DNA of 64,000 bases, from positions 2,483,501 to 2,547,500 of the forward strand of contig NZ_CP026362.1 of NCBI RefSeq assembly GCF_004116955.1, written 5' to 3'. Of the stretch, positions 1 to 9,310 are shown in pieces. The stretch is from Bacillus vallismortis. Lineage in GTDB: Bacteria > Bacillota > Bacilli > Bacillales > Bacillaceae. Made by a program: the position numbers and the translations under genes. Positions within the stretch are counted from its first letter, which is position 1, and each line of letters begins with the position of its first letter. The notes under the pieces are model-generated. The model was not told where the DNA came from and did no database searches. It saw only the letters and a list, made by a program, of their open reading frames with translations.

Positions 1-1
1 G

Positions 2-682
2 CCGTATGCGCTCAGGCTGCTTGATGATTACGAAAACAGCATGGCAGAGCTTCACAGAGTGAGACAAGGCTACTCTCAAACCTTGCGGCTCGCGGTTTCT
101 CCCCTTATCGCAGATACTGTGCTTCCTTCTGTCATGAAGCGGTACACAGCAATGAATACAGAAACAGAAATCGCAGTTACGATTTTTGAGTCGGCGGAAA
201 TCGCGTCGCTGATTAAAGCCGGGGAAGCAGATATTGGACTGAGCTGTTTGAAGGTACAGTCCTCCTCTTTAACCTGCCACTGCTTATATCAAGATCCTGT
301 TGTCCTTGTCGCTCCGCCTGATCAGTGTTTTATGGCAGACAAAGAAATTGATGCCAAAGAGCTGCTTGAGCAATACCTGCTTTTGACCCACAATCATCCT
401 GATTACTGGGACGACTTGCTCCGTCAAGTCAGAGTGACATTTCCATTTGTGAGAACAATGAAAGTCACTCAAACACATATAACGAAACGGTTTATCAAGG
501 AAGGACTCGGAGTTTCATTTCTGCCCTTATCTACAGTAAATCGTGAATTGGCAGAAAAACAGATGATCAAAATCCCTTATCAATCTGTTTCTCTGCCCTA
601 TGCCGGCGCTTATGCAATCTCCCTCTATGAAAATAAGAAAGAAAAAAAATTCTTGGATTTTTTATCACATTTTCATTTTTAG
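2..682 (+). CDS. citR: CitR, LysR-type regulator, 5'-truncated by window edge
   Basis: The reading frame is open from base 2 and lacks the N-terminal helix-turn-helix, so this is the C-terminal ~226 residues of a ~290-residue LysR-type regulator. What remains is the periplasmic-binding-like effector domain (TLRLAVSPLIADTVLPSVMK, then the second lobe ending in FLSHFHF). In B. subtilis CitR sits next to lytE and represses the divergent minor citrate synthase gene citA, which would lie left of the window. The identification rests on the neighbour lytE and overall length; other LysR regulators cannot be fully excluded from the effector domain alone. Confidence 0.8.
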   Translation, partial: PYALRLLDDYENSMAELHRVRQGYSQTLRLAVSPLIADTVLPSVMKRYTAMNTETEIAVTIFESAEIASLIKAGEADIGLSCLKVQSSSLTCHCLYQDPVVLVAPPDQCFMADKEIDAKELLEQYLLLTHNHPDYWDDLLRQVRVTFPFVRTMKVTQTHITKRFIKEGLGVSFLPLSTVNRELAEKQMIKIPYQSVSLPYAGAYAISLYENKKEKKFLDFLSHFHF

Positions 683-715
683 AAGCAACCAAAGCGGATG
701 TGCTCCGTCTAATGA

Positions 716-743
716 AAAAAACCCGTTCCTATGAACGGGTTTC
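716..743. terminator. Bidirectional terminator between citR and lytE
   Basis: Stem AAACCCGTTC / GAACGGGTTT with a 4-nt loop, flanked by A-run on one side and T-rich sequence on the other; it serves the two convergent genes citR and lytE. Confidence 0.8.
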
Positions 744-751
744 CTTTCACA

Positions 752-1762
752 TTAGAATCTTTTCGCTCCAAGGTAACGAGGATTCCAGTAGCTGTTGTCC
801 AGGCTGCTGATTTGAACACCGTTCGATCCTGCATGAACGAAATTGTTGTTACCGACATAAATCCCCATGTGAGAAGGGCCTGATTTATATGTTGTGAAGA
901 AGACAAAATCACCGACAGACGGGCTGGAAATGCTCTTCATAGAACTCCAGTATCCCGCAGTGCTTGTTCTGCTCACACTTGTTTGTTTATTCAGCACGTA
1001 CCAGATAAATCCGCTGCAGTCAAAGCCGGAAGTCGTTGTTCCGCCCCATTTGTATGGCGTTCCGATTAACGCCTTTGCATCAGAAACCAGCTTGCTCACA
1101 TTAAGTGATGTAGTAGATGAGGCTTTGCTGCTTGACGATGATGAGCCGGAAGAAACAGTTTTTGAGCTTGTGCTTGTCCCTTTCACTTTCAACACTTGGT
1201 TGACATAGATCATATCTGATTTTAAGCCATTCAAGCTTTTTAAATGACTAACTGTCGTGCCGTATTGCTTTGCGATTTTAGACAGACTATCCCCGCGTTT
1301 CACTTTATAAGTAGAAGTAGAAGACGTTGATACCTTCGATGGACTAGAGCTGCTTGAGCTTGTTGAACCTTTCAGTTTCAGGACTTGTCCGATACGAAGC
1401 AAGTCTGACTTTAATCCATTCATTTTTTTCAGTTCACTGACTGTCATGCCATATGTTTTCGAAATTTTCCAAAGGCTGTCCCCGCTCTTTACTTTGTATG
1501 TAGAAGATGAAGAACTGGAAGAACTGCTGCTTTTTGAACTTGACGTTTTACCATTAATCGATAAAGTCTGCCCCACATAAATCGTGTCTGAACGCAGGCT
1601 GTTCTCTGATTTAATCTTACTGATGGTTGTATCGTATTTTCTAGAAATTCCCCATAACGTGTCGCCTTTTTTCACCTGGATGCTTTGTGCAGATGCCGCT
1701 CCTGCAAATAATGTCGATCCTAGAACCACTGCTGTCGTAGCTGTAACGATTTGCTTTTTCAT
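752..1762 (-). CDS. lytE: LytE, LysM/NlpC-P60 D,L-endopeptidase
   Basis: Peptidoglycan hydrolase of 336 residues. It has a signal peptide (MKKQIVTATTAVVLGSTLFAGAASA), three LysM wall-binding repeats (starting near residues 27, 88 and 151, each with a GDSLW/GDTLW-type core) separated by long Ser-rich linkers, and a C-terminal NlpC/P60 domain from about residue 220. The catalytic Cys lies in FDCSGF (about residue 248) and the catalytic His in GPSHMGIYVG. In B. subtilis it cuts the D-γ-Glu–mDAP bond and is needed, with CwlO, for cell elongation. The start is supported by a GGGGAGGA-type ribosome site just upstream. It is a paralogue of LytF (7505–8944), which has five LysM repeats. Confidence 0.96.
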   Translation of the reverse strand: MKKQIVTATTAVVLGSTLFAGAASAQSIQVKKGDTLWGISRKYDTTISKIKSENSLRSDTIYVGQTLSINGKTSSSKSSSSSSSSSSTYKVKSGDSLWKISKTYGMTVSELKKMNGLKSDLLRIGQVLKLKGSTSSSSSSPSKVSTSSTSTYKVKRGDSLSKIAKQYGTTVSHLKSLNGLKSDMIYVNQVLKVKGTSTSSKTVSSGSSSSSSKASSTTSLNVSKLVSDAKALIGTPYKWGGTTTSGFDCSGFIWYVLNKQTSVSRTSTAGYWSSMKSISSPSVGDFVFFTTYKSGPSHMGIYVGNNNFVHAGSNGVQISSLDNSYWNPRYLGAKRF

Positions 1763-1828
1763 ATTTTCCTCCCCAAATAATTATATCTATATATGTATCT
1801 CTTTTTTAAATTAATCTTATTGCTTTCT

Positions 1829-1834
1829 ATTATA
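1829..1834 (-). promoter_or_regulatory. Possible -10 element upstream of lytE
   Basis: TATAAT on the minus strand about 65 nt upstream of the lytE start; no good TTGACA partner at 16–18 nt is visible, consistent with an activator-dependent (WalR) or alternative-sigma (SigI) promoter known for lytE, but this is not proved here. Confidence 0.35.
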
Positions 1835-2067
1835 AGGATAGATTCCCAACAGAAATAGTCTTGACTTCATATGACAAATTACTTAATTATTCGTTTTTAA
1901 AAAAAGTTTTTAAGGGTATAAAATATTTCATTTTCATTTCAAAGGTGACAAAAAACGCGCTCTTTTGTCATGTTCATAAGGCTATTGTTCACGACTGAGG
2001 AAATAGATGGCAATAAACTAGGAGAAACTCACATGCGGAAGAGTGAGATATAAAGAAGATTCGAGGA

Positions 2068-2093
2068 AAGCTGCGGTTGTTCGCAGTTTTTTT
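2068..2093 (+). terminator. Orphan terminator-like hairpin
   Basis: AAGCTGCG-GTTGTT-CGCAGTTT followed by a T-run, plus strand. No coding gene precedes it, so it may end a short non-coding or leader transcript. Confidence 0.5.
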
Positions 2094-2198
2094 ATTTAAA
2101 TAAACATATCACGCAAGAACAAAGAGGTAAAGATTTTTCAGAAAAACGAATGCTTTAATTGAAAAAAGGAAAGATAACGAAACAGCAGTTTTCATTTC

Positions 2199-2247
2199 CT
2201 TACAATGCTTTACTTCATGTTTACACGATGAATAACCGCATTTAACA
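2199..2247 (+). promoter_or_regulatory. Tandem PhoP boxes of phoB promoter
   Basis: Five hexamers resembling the PhoP consensus TT(A/T)ACA start at 2199 (CTTACA), 2209 (TTTACT), 2220 (TTTACA), 2231 (AATAAC) and 2242 (TTAACA), i.e. every 10–11 bp on one face of the helix. TAACAT at 2257–2262 could be the -10. This fits phosphate-starvation induction of phoB by PhoP~P. Confidence 0.65.
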
Positions 2248-2298
2248 AGATTCCTCTAACATGACAAATAGAATACATAAAAGGGAGGCATGTGAAAA

Positions 2299-3675
2299 AT
2301 GAGTTTGTTTCAGAGTATGAAATCTAAACTGCTGCCAATCGCAGCTGTTTCCGTGCTTACAGCCGGCATATTCGCCGGTGCAGAACTGCAGCAGGCCGAA
2401 AAAGCAAGTGCCAAAAAACAAGACAACGATGAGATCAGAAATGTCATTGTGATGATCGGTGACGGCATGGGAACACCTTACTTAAACGCCTACAGATCCA
2501 TGAAAAATAACGGGGAAACACCAAATAACCCGAAGCTGACCGAATTTGACCGTAATCTGACAGGCATGATGATGACGCATCCGGATGATCCGGACCATAA
2601 CATCACAGATTCAGCAGCCGCCGGAACAGCATTAGCGACAGGCGTAAAGACATATAACAATGCCATTGGCGTCGATAAAAACGGAAAAAAAGTGAAATCT
2701 GTGCTTGAAGAAGCCAAACAGCAAGGAAAATCGACCGGGCTCGTCGCAACGTCTGAAATCAACCACGCTACACCAGCCGCATACGGCGCCCACAATGAAT
2801 CACGGAAAAACATGGACCAAATCGCCAACAGCTATATGGATGACAAAATAAAAGGCAAACAAAAAATAGACGTATTGCTTGGCGGCGGAAAATCCTATTT
2901 TAATCGCAAAGACAGGAATTTGACGAAGGAATTTAAACAAGCCGGCTATAGCTATGTGACAACAAAACAGGCCCTGAAGAAAAATAAAGATCAGCAGGTG
3001 CTCGGGCTTTTCGCAGACGGAGGGCTTGCCAAAGCGCTAGATCGTGACAGCAAAACACCGTCTCTCAAAGATATGACGGTTTCAGCAATTGACCGCTTGA
3101 ACCAAAATAAAAAGGGATTTTTCTTGATGGTCGAAGGCAGCCAAATCGACTGGGCGGCCCATGATAATGATACAGTAGGAGCCATGAGCGAGGTTAAAGA
3201 CTTTGAAAAAGCCTATAAAGCCGCGATTGATTTTGCGAAAAAAGATAAACATACACTTGTCATCGCAACCGCTGACCATACAACCGGCGGATTTGCGATT
3301 GGCGCAAACGGGGAAAAGAATTGGCACGCAGAACCGATTCTCGCCGCGAAAAAAACACCTGAATTTATGGCAAAAAAAATCAGTGAAGGCAAACCGGTCA
3401 AAGATGTGCTCGCCCGCTATACAAATCTAGAATTCACACCAGAAGAAATCAAAAACGTTGAGGCCGCTGCGCAGGCTGACAAAAGCAAAGGCGCCTACAA
3501 AGCCATCATCAAGATATTTAACACACGATCTAACAGCGGCTGGACGAGTACCGATCATACCGGTGAAGAAGTGCCAGTTTACGCGTACGGCCCCGGAAAA
3601 GAAAAATTCCGAGGACTGATGAACAACACCGATCAGGCAAACATCATATTTAAGATTTTGAAAACAGGAAAATAA
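2299..3675 (+). CDS. phoB: PhoB, secreted alkaline phosphatase
   Basis: Alkaline phosphatase of 458 residues that releases inorganic phosphate from monoesters outside the cell. The N-terminus is a signal peptide (hydrophobic stretch to about residue 30, …ASA). Seen motifs: metal ligand region MIGDGMG, nucleophilic Ser in ITDSAAAGTALATG, metal ligands in EGSQIDWAAHDND and TADHTTGG, and the C-terminal ligand in STDHTGEE. All catalytic positions of the family are present. The start has GGGAGG 10 nt upstream. Tandem PhoP boxes precede it. PhoA is the close paralogue in B. subtilis; the position beside spoVR and lytE points to phoB. Confidence 0.93.
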   Translation: MSLFQSMKSKLLPIAAVSVLTAGIFAGAELQQAEKASAKKQDNDEIRNVIVMIGDGMGTPYLNAYRSMKNNGETPNNPKLTEFDRNLTGMMMTHPDDPDHNITDSAAAGTALATGVKTYNNAIGVDKNGKKVKSVLEEAKQQGKSTGLVATSEINHATPAAYGAHNESRKNMDQIANSYMDDKIKGKQKIDVLLGGGKSYFNRKDRNLTKEFKQAGYSYVTTKQALKKNKDQQVLGLFADGGLAKALDRDSKTPSLKDMTVSAIDRLNQNKKGFFLMVEGSQIDWAAHDNDTVGAMSEVKDFEKAYKAAIDFAKKDKHTLVIATADHTTGGFAIGANGEKNWHAEPILAAKKTPEFMAKKISEGKPVKDVLARYTNLEFTPEEIKNVEAAAQADKSKGAYKAIIKIFNTRSNSGWTSTDHTGEEVPVYAYGPGKEKFRGLMNNTDQANIIFKILKTGK

Positions 3676-3707
3676 AGAGGATGCAGAACGCTGCATCCTC
3701 TTTTTTT
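3674..3707. terminator. phoB / spoVR bidirectional terminator
   Basis: Perfect stem AAAGAGGATGCAG / CTGCATCCTCTTT with loop AACG and T-runs, lying between the two convergent stop codons and overlapping the spoVR stop. Confidence 0.9.
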
Positions 3708-5112
3708 ATAAATACCTGCGGTGAACACCTTTTCCATCGTACGAAAACATGACTTCCTTATCCTCAAGCACAGACTCGATGTGCACACTTCTGCCCCATA
3801 GCTGGAATAAGTAAGGGAGCACCTTCTCTACATATTTCAAATCCAGCTCTATGCCCTCATACCAATGCTTAATATAGAGCTCGTTATTTTTCATATAGTC
3901 GCCGTCGTTTACTGTCAAATACGGAAACCCGCCGTTTACCCGCATGCTCACGAGCTGGTCGCGCACCGACCTCCACTCTTTATCGACGATTTTATAATCT
4001 CTGCCCTGTTTTTGAAACAAATAAAGATCCTCGCGCATGACTAACTCTTTTGTTAAATAATTGCGGATGAAAGAAATATCGGATTCAATTTCCCTGACCT
4101 CAAACATCTTCTCCCGGCCCGAGTCAGACTGAACGCCCATTTTCTTCATTTCATCCGTCGGGTTATTGTACCGCTCCTCGATGTCTTCAAAAATTTTCAG
4201 CCCTAAATAATAAGGATTGATGCCTGTTTTGGATGGCTGAACAACCCCGGCATTCAGCTTGGCGAACTCGATCGCTTCATCAGAGGTTAAATCAAGCTCC
4301 CGTATAATTCGCTGGTGCCAATAGGAAGCCCAGCCTTCATTCATAATCTTTGTCTCCAGCTGAGGCCAGAAATAAAGCATTTCCTCCCTCATCATCGTTA
4401 AAATATCACGCTGCCACGGCTCCAGCTCCCGGGAATGCTCCTCGATAAAAAGCAGAATATCCTTTTCCGGCCGCGGCGGGAAAGGTTTTTTCGATTTTTT
4501 CATCTGTTTTTTCGGTTTCTTTTCATCCAAAGACCATAAATCATCGTACGGCGTTGCTGCCTCTTCCATTTCATCTTCCTCATCATCCACACTCCATAGG
4601 AGCTTCGGACGGACCAATGAAGGATCGATATGTTCCTGAATCGATAGGATCGCGTCTAAAAAAGCCTCTACTTCCTTTATGCCGTGAACCTGTTCATAAT
4701 GCTTAATCCGCTCGGCCGTTGCCGCCATGCTTTCCACCATATCGCGTTTCGTGTTTTGGAAACGGCAGTTGTTTTTGAAGAAATCACAATGGGCGAGAAC
4801 GTGAGCGACAATCAATTTATTTTGGATCAGTGAGTTGCTGTCCAGCAAAAAAGCGTAGCACGGATCTGAGTTAATGACCAGCTCATAAATCTTGCTTAAT
4901 CCAAGATCATAATGCAGCTTCATTTTATGAAACTGCTTGCCGAAGCTCCAGTGGCTGAATCTTGTCGGCATCCCGTACGCGCCGAATGTATAAATAATTT
5001 CAGCCGGGCAGATTTCATATCTCATCGGGTAGAAATCAAGGCCGAATCCTTTTGCGATTTCGGTAATTTCCTCAATTGCCCGCTGTAATTCCTTCTTCTC
5101 CTCCGCGTTCAA
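3706..5112 (-). CDS. spoVR: SpoVR, stage V sporulation protein
   Basis: SpoVR family protein of 468 residues, the full family length. In B. subtilis it is made in the mother cell under SigE and is needed for proper spore cortex formation; recent family data link SpoVR with the YhbH/PrkA module, whose genes are also in this window (46.6–49.9 kb), but on separate transcripts. Seen features include the conserved N-terminal block with [16 protein letters not shown] and an acidic/basic linker around residues 175–215 (EDEMEEAA … [12 protein letters not shown]). No membrane segment. Start chosen as the first ATG; the upstream GGGGGGATTCGG provides a ribosome site. Confidence 0.94.
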   Translation of the reverse strand: MNAEEKKELQRAIEEITEIAKGFGLDFYPMRYEICPAEIIYTFGAYGMPTRFSHWSFGKQFHKMKLHYDLGLSKIYELVINSDPCYAFLLDSNSLIQNKLIVAHVLAHCDFFKNNCRFQNTKRDMVESMAATAERIKHYEQVHGIKEVEAFLDAILSIQEHIDPSLVRPKLLWSVDDEEDEMEEAATPYDDLWSLDEKKPKKQMKKSKKPFPPRPEKDILLFIEEHSRELEPWQRDILTMMREEMLYFWPQLETKIMNEGWASYWHQRIIRELDLTSDEAIEFAKLNAGVVQPSKTGINPYYLGLKIFEDIEERYNNPTDEMKKMGVQSDSGREKMFEVREIESDISFIRNYLTKELVMREDLYLFQKQGRDYKIVDKEWRSVRDQLVSMRVNGGFPYLTVNDGDYMKNNELYIKHWYEGIELDLKYVEKVLPYLFQLWGRSVHIESVLEDKEVMFSYDGKGVHRRYL

Positions 5113-5276
5113 CCGAATCCCCCCTACTTGGACTTATCTATAATGTATGAGCCCGCCTGGCAAAAGATGATAGCCGCACTTGTGCAAGACAAAATTCACC
5201 CGGCACATTCAGCTGTTTGCCGATTTTGCCAATGGGTAATAACACACCATATTACGAAAAAAAGGAGCGATACCAA

Positions 5277-6803
5277 TTGAATGTAGCAGACATGCTTTCT
5301 TCTTATCTCAGTAAGCTGCCAAACTTAATCATTGCACTACTCGTTTTATTAATCGGATGGGCTATCGCTAAAATTATTGAAAAAGCGGTATACAAAGGGC
5401 TCAGAAAAACAAGAATTGACGACAAGCTTTTTGCTGGGAAAAAGCCATCACGCTATTCCTCTGAAAAAGTCATAAGCAAGGTCGTCTATTTTATCGCATT
5501 GATTATCGTCTTTATTTTATTCTTTAACATTTTGCACCTGACAACAGTGGCATCACCGTTTGTCAGCATGCTTTCCGCCATTACCGCGGCTATCCCAAGC
5601 GTGCTGAAAGCCGGACTCATTCTGCTGTTAGGATGGGCTGCAGCCTCTGTTTTGAGCTTCCTCGTCAAAAAAATGGGGATGAAGCTGAACACGAGTGACA
5701 AACTGCGCAAGTGGAATGTGGTCTCTGAAGGAAAAGATATTCATCAGGCAGTCAATGCCGCTTCACAAGTTGTCTTTTATCTCGTGCTGCTTGTTTTCCT
5801 GCCGGGGGTCTTATCTTCTTTAAAAATCAGCGGCATTTCAGGTCCGTTTACAAATATGATGGAAAGCGTGCTCGCTTTTCTGCCGAAATTATTCGCAGCC
5901 GCGCTTATCGTTTTAATTGGCTGGCTTGTAGCCCGTCTTGTGCGTGACATCATTACAAATTTCCTTGCAAGCATCGGAACGGAACGATTCGCCGCACGCA
6001 TGGGTTTATCGGTTTACTTAAAAGATACAAGCCTTTCAGCGGTCATCGGAACAATCGCTTATGTGCTGATTTTAATACCGGTTGTCATTTCAGCGCTTGA
6101 TCAGCTGGATGTCGCCGGCATTTCGAAACCGGCTGTCTCTATGCTCAATAGCATTTTGAACATGCTTCCGAACATCATCATTGCCATTGTGCTTGTTTTA
6201 GCGGGTATATGGGCAGGAAAATGGGTGAACAGCATGGTGTCCCGACTGCTCCATCGCGCAGGCTTTGATTCTATGTTAGGAAAAATGGGCATGGGAACGG
6301 AAACATCTGCAAAGCTGTCCCTGTCTCAAATTGTCGGTATGATTGCGCAAATCATTGTCATCCTGCTGTTCACAGCGGAGGCGCTGCAAATTGTTCAGCT
6401 CCATTTTCTCGTAGAGATTGCAACTGGCATTATCGCATATCTGCCGAATGTCCTTGTTGCCGTATTCATTCTCGGAATCGGCCTCTACGCTGGAGAATTG
6501 GTGCGAAAAGTGCTTTCGAGCATCATTAAAGGCCAAGAATTCAAGTCTCTGGCGGCGATTGCCAAATATACAATTATCGCACTTGCTTTCTTTATGGCCT
6601 TGGATCAGCTTGGTGTCGCTGACACGATCGTCAATTCCGCGTTCATCATCGTGCTTAGCGGCTTCGCCCTCGCTTTCGGTTTATCCTTCGGCCTTGGCGG
6701 AAAGGATTTTGCATCACGTTATCTGTCTGCATTTGAACGCAAAATGCAAAACACTGAAATCGATAAAAACGGCAAAAACCAAAATCCGCCGCATAACATG
6801 TAA
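5277..6803 (+). CDS. ygxB: Multi-TM channel-like protein (TM_helix family), YgxB
   Basis: Membrane protein of about 508 residues made of repeated units of paired hydrophobic helices with the pattern LPNLIIAxxVLLIGW…, seen at least four times (for example LPNLIIALLVLLIGWAIAK, FLPKLFAAALIVLIGWLVAR, MLPNIIIAIVLVLAGIWAGK, YLPNVLVAVFILGIGLYAG). These repeats define the mechanosensitive-channel-related TM_helix family (PF05552); the transport role in Bacillus is unknown to me. An in-frame ATG exists at 5217, but AAAGGAG lies just before a TTG at 5277, which I prefer as start. Gene order beside spoVR matches ygxB. It has an A/K-rich hydrophilic C-terminus. Confidence 0.85.
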   Translation: MNVADMLSSYLSKLPNLIIALLVLLIGWAIAKIIEKAVYKGLRKTRIDDKLFAGKKPSRYSSEKVISKVVYFIALIIVFILFFNILHLTTVASPFVSMLSAITAAIPSVLKAGLILLLGWAAASVLSFLVKKMGMKLNTSDKLRKWNVVSEGKDIHQAVNAASQVVFYLVLLVFLPGVLSSLKISGISGPFTNMMESVLAFLPKLFAAALIVLIGWLVARLVRDIITNFLASIGTERFAARMGLSVYLKDTSLSAVIGTIAYVLILIPVVISALDQLDVAGISKPAVSMLNSILNMLPNIIIAIVLVLAGIWAGKWVNSMVSRLLHRAGFDSMLGKMGMGTETSAKLSLSQIVGMIAQIIVILLFTAEALQIVQLHFLVEIATGIIAYLPNVLVAVFILGIGLYAGELVRKVLSSIIKGQEFKSLAAIAKYTIIALAFFMALDQLGVADTIVNSAFIIVLSGFALAFGLSFGLGGKDFASRYLSAFERKMQNTEIDKNGKNQNPPHNM

Positions 6804-6808
6804 ACCAA

Positions 6809-6838
6809 AAACGTGCGCCCAAACTGGGTGCACGTTTG
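6809..6838 (+). terminator. ygxB terminator
   Basis: AACGTGCGCCC-AAACT-GGGTGCACGTT hairpin directly after the ygxB stop, followed by a T-rich run. Confidence 0.75.
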
Positions 6839-6876
6839 TTTAAATTCCTTTTTTTTTCATTTTTCAATCGATTATG

Positions 6877-6899
6877 ATAAGATATAGAAAATGTCTTAT
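6877..6899. promoter_or_regulatory. Dyad upstream of nsrR
   Basis: ATAAGA-N11-TCTTAT inverted repeat just upstream of nsrR, partly overlapping a likely -10 (GATATA / TATGAT). Rrf2-family regulators bind such AT-rich dyads, so autoregulation is plausible; inference only. Confidence 0.4.
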
Positions 6900-6913
6900 T
6901 CCGAGGTCTTATT

Positions 6914-7354
6914 ATGAAATTAACGAATTATACAGATTATTCATTAAGAGTGCTAATTTTTCTGGCGGCAGAACGTCCGGGAGAACTTTCAAACATAAAA
7001 CAGATTGCCGAAACGTATTCTATTTCAAAAAATCACCTCATGAAAGTCATCTACAGGCTCGGCCAGCTCGGCTACGTAGAAACGATACGCGGACGAGGCG
7101 GCGGCATACGATTAGGCATGGCCCCTGAAGACATCAATATTGGTGAGGTTGTCAGAAACACGGAAGACGATTTTAATATTGTTGAGTGTTTTGATGCGAA
7201 CAAGAATCTCTGCGTCATTTCTCCGGTGTGCGGCTTGAAGCATGTGTTAAACGAAGCGCTTATGGCCTATCTTGCGGTTTTAGACAACTATACACTGCGC
7301 GACCTTGTCAAAAACAAGGAAGATATCATGATGCTTTTAAGAATGAAGGAATAA
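6914..7354 (+). CDS. nsrR: NsrR, Rrf2-type nitric-oxide-sensing repressor
   Basis: Rrf2-family regulator of 146 residues. N-terminal winged helix (LTNYTDYSLRVLIFLAA … ISKNHLMKVIYRLGQLGYVETIRGRGGGIRLG). Three Cys in the ECFDANKNLC–VISPVC segment match the Fe–S cluster ligands of NsrR. In B. subtilis (yhdE) it represses nasDEF and hmp and is relieved by NO. Starts at ATG with GAGGTC upstream and is transcribed alone between terminator 6809–6838 and the lytF promoter. Confidence 0.93.
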   Translation: MKLTNYTDYSLRVLIFLAAERPGELSNIKQIAETYSISKNHLMKVIYRLGQLGYVETIRGRGGGIRLGMAPEDINIGEVVRNTEDDFNIVECFDANKNLCVISPVCGLKHVLNEALMAYLAVLDNYTLRDLVKNKEDIMMLLRMKE

Positions 7355-7428
7355 TATAGATTCCTTCTTTTTTTATGTCCTTTTTCCCCCTTTTTGTTAA
7401 GAAAATTGGGCTGTTTTAAAAAAAAGGC

Positions 7429-7455
7429 AAAACGATGAGACGAAGCTGCCGATAT
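7429..7455 (+). promoter_or_regulatory. SigD promoter of lytF
   Basis: Perfect SigD -10 GCCGATAT at 7448–7455 with an A-rich -35 (AAAA, 7429–7432; consensus TAAA) 15 nt upstream. SigD control of lytF, co-regulated with motility genes, is established in B. subtilis. Confidence 0.8.
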
Positions 7456-7504
7456 AAAAAAGAAATAGCAAATTCAAATCAGTGGGGGAAAAAGGAGAGC
7501 TCAG

Positions 7505-8944
7505 ATGAAAAAGAAATTAGCAGCAGGGCTGACAGCTTCTGCGATTGTCAGCACAACCTTAGCAGTCACACCAGCTGAAGCAGCAACGATTAAGGTCAAA
7601 AGCGGAGATTCTTTATGGAAACTGGCCCAAAACTACAATACAAGCGTGGCAGCCATCACATCCGCCAACCATCTTTCGACTACCGTTCTGTCGATCGGCC
7701 AGACGCTTACCATTCCAGGCAGCCATTCCGGAACTTCATCTACTTCAAGCTCAACAACCAAAAAGAGCGGAAGTTCTGTTTACACAGTGAAAAGCGGTGA
7801 TTCACTTTGGCTGATCGCAAATGAGTATAAAATGACGGTGCAGGAACTAAAAAAATTAAACGGACTCAGCAGCGATATGATTCGTGCAGGGCAGAAATTA
7901 AAGGTATCCGGCACGGTTTCTTCAAGCTCCAGTTCTAGTTCCAGTACAAAGAGCAGTTCCACAAAGAGCTCTAGCTCTTCATCTTCTGCCGGAACATACA
8001 AGGTGCAGCTTGGCGATTCGCTTTGGAAAATCGCAAACAAAGTCAACATGTCCGTCGCCGAACTAAAGGTCTTGAATCACTTAAAATCAGATACCATTTA
8101 TGTGAATCAAGTGTTGAAAACAAAATCAAGCGGCTCTGATACGTCTTCCAAAGACACTTCATCTCATTCGAGCCAACCTTCAGCTACAAAGACTTATACT
8201 GTAAAAAGCGGAGATTCACTTTGGAAAATTGCAAACAACTATAACTTGACTGTACAGCAAATCAGAAAAAGCAACAGCCTAAAATCTGATACGCTATACG
8301 TCGGGCAAGTGCTGAAGCTGACAGGTAAAGCATCTTCAGGCGCTTCCACACCGTCATCGTCTTCTTCGTCAAATGCAAGCTCTGGCACGGCGACAACTAC
8401 ATACACGGTGAAAAGCGGCGACTCCTTATGGGTGATTGCCCAAAAGTTTAACGTAACAGCGCAGCAAATCCGAGAAAAGAACAATCTAAAAACGGATGTC
8501 TTGCAGGTTGGCCAAAAGCTGGTCATTAACGGGAAAGCTTCCCACTCTTCCTCATCCGGTTCTTCAAACACGTCCAGCTCAACAAGCGCGAAGATTAATA
8601 CAATGATTGCCGCCGCTAAAGAACAGCTTGGCGTTCCGTATCGCTGGGGAGGCACGACACCGGCCGGATTCGACTGCAGCGGTTTCATTTACTATGCACT
8701 GAACAAAGTCACATCCGTATCAAGATTAACGGCAGCCGGATATTGGAATACAATGAAACCTGTCAGCCAGCCTGCTGTCGGAGACTTCGTGTTCTTTTCA
8801 ACATATAAAGCCGGCCCTTCTCATATCGGAATTTATCTCGGTAACGGGGAATTCATTAACGCCAATGATTCTGGAGTTGTCATTTCCAGTATGAACAACT
8901 CTTACTGGAAACAGCGCTATCTCGGTGCAAAACGATACTTCTAA
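7505..8944 (+). CDS. lytF: LytF (CwlE), cell-separation D,L-endopeptidase
   Basis: Peptidoglycan hydrolase of 479 residues. Signal peptide to about residue 26 (…TPAEA). Five LysM repeats begin near residues 28, 94, 164, 231 and 299, each with GDSLW, joined by Ser/Thr-rich linkers. The C-terminal NlpC/P60 domain (from about 365) holds the catalytic Cys in FDCSGF and His in [10 protein letters not shown]. In B. subtilis it acts at septa and poles and splits daughter cells. It carries two more LysM units than LytE. GGAGAGCTC ribosome site before ATG 7505; SigD promoter upstream. Confidence 0.96.
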   Translation: MKKKLAAGLTASAIVSTTLAVTPAEAATIKVKSGDSLWKLAQNYNTSVAAITSANHLSTTVLSIGQTLTIPGSHSGTSSTSSSTTKKSGSSVYTVKSGDSLWLIANEYKMTVQELKKLNGLSSDMIRAGQKLKVSGTVSSSSSSSSSTKSSSTKSSSSSSSAGTYKVQLGDSLWKIANKVNMSVAELKVLNHLKSDTIYVNQVLKTKSSGSDTSSKDTSSHSSQPSATKTYTVKSGDSLWKIANNYNLTVQQIRKSNSLKSDTLYVGQVLKLTGKASSGASTPSSSSSSNASSGTATTTYTVKSGDSLWVIAQKFNVTAQQIREKNNLKTDVLQVGQKLVINGKASHSSSSGSSNTSSSTSAKINTMIAAAKEQLGVPYRWGGTTPAGFDCSGFIYYALNKVTSVSRLTAAGYWNTMKPVSQPAVGDFVFFSTYKAGPSHIGIYLGNGEFINANDSGVVISSMNNSYWKQRYLGAKRYF

Positions 8945-8950
8945 AGCAGA

Positions 8951-8985
8951 AACTGTATGGCCGTAGCGGCTGTACAGTTTTTTTG
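8951..8985 (+). terminator. lytF terminator
   Basis: AACTGTATGGCC-GTA-GCGGCTGTACAGTT hairpin followed by seven T, between the convergent lytF and yhdC. Confidence 0.85.
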
Positions 8986-8986
8986 A

Positions 8987-9310
8987 TTAGAGCCGGAAAA
9001 CGTTAATGCTGATCATATGTTTTGTCACCGGATGAAAATAGACTTCGGCCCGAACAGAAAAGGTGTCGTCATTCTGTCTGACCGTCACCCGAAAGACATC
9101 TTTTGTTTGCTGATCATTCACCTCAGTCCGCCCCATATAAGCGTAATCAGAAAATGAAGCGTGCTTATATTCATCCTGAATTCTGCTCCAGGCGAGCTGT
9201 TCCCACTTTTGAACAGATTCGTTTGTGTCCGCTGAATGCCCTTTTGCAGCCATTGATACAATGATCAATCCGCAAAAAAGCAGCGCAATGGAATACGGCA
9301 GAGATTTCAT
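8987..9310 (-). CDS. yhdC: YhdC, small secreted protein of unknown function
   Basis: Protein of 107 residues. A hydrophobic N-terminus ([27 protein letters not shown]) looks like a cleavable signal peptide, so the mature ~80-residue protein is probably exported. It contains no Cys after the signal and no motif I recognise; the C-terminal part looks like a mixed beta-strand domain ([20 protein letters not shown]). AGGAGACTG ribosome site before ATG. The name is given by position between lytF and yhdB. Confidence 0.7.
   Translation of the reverse strand: MKSLPYSIALLFCGLIIVSMAAKGHSADTNESVQKWEQLAWSRIQDEYKHASFSDYAYMGRTEVNDQQTKDVFRVTVRQNDDTFSVRAEVYFHPVTKHMISINVFRL

Larger units (their letters stand above)
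1763..2298. other. Intergenic region between divergent lytE and phoB
   Basis: Holds a perfect 8-bp inverted repeat TGACAAAA-N9-TTTTGTCA (1946–1970), a plus-strand terminator-like hairpin (2068–2093) that does not end any visible protein gene, and the PhoP-box array of phoB (2199–2247). A six-codon ATG ORF with AGGAG upstream sits before the hairpin (about 2020–2055). Confidence 0.6.

Noticed and set aside
6874..7128. Alternative ORF overlapping nsrR start
   Set aside because: Out of frame with clear Rrf2 domain; Arg-rich shadow product.
7741..8580. Long Ser-rich repeats in lytF as tandem DNA repeats or CRISPR-like array
   Set aside because: They are degenerate linkers between LysM domains within one coding frame; spacing and sequence are irregular.
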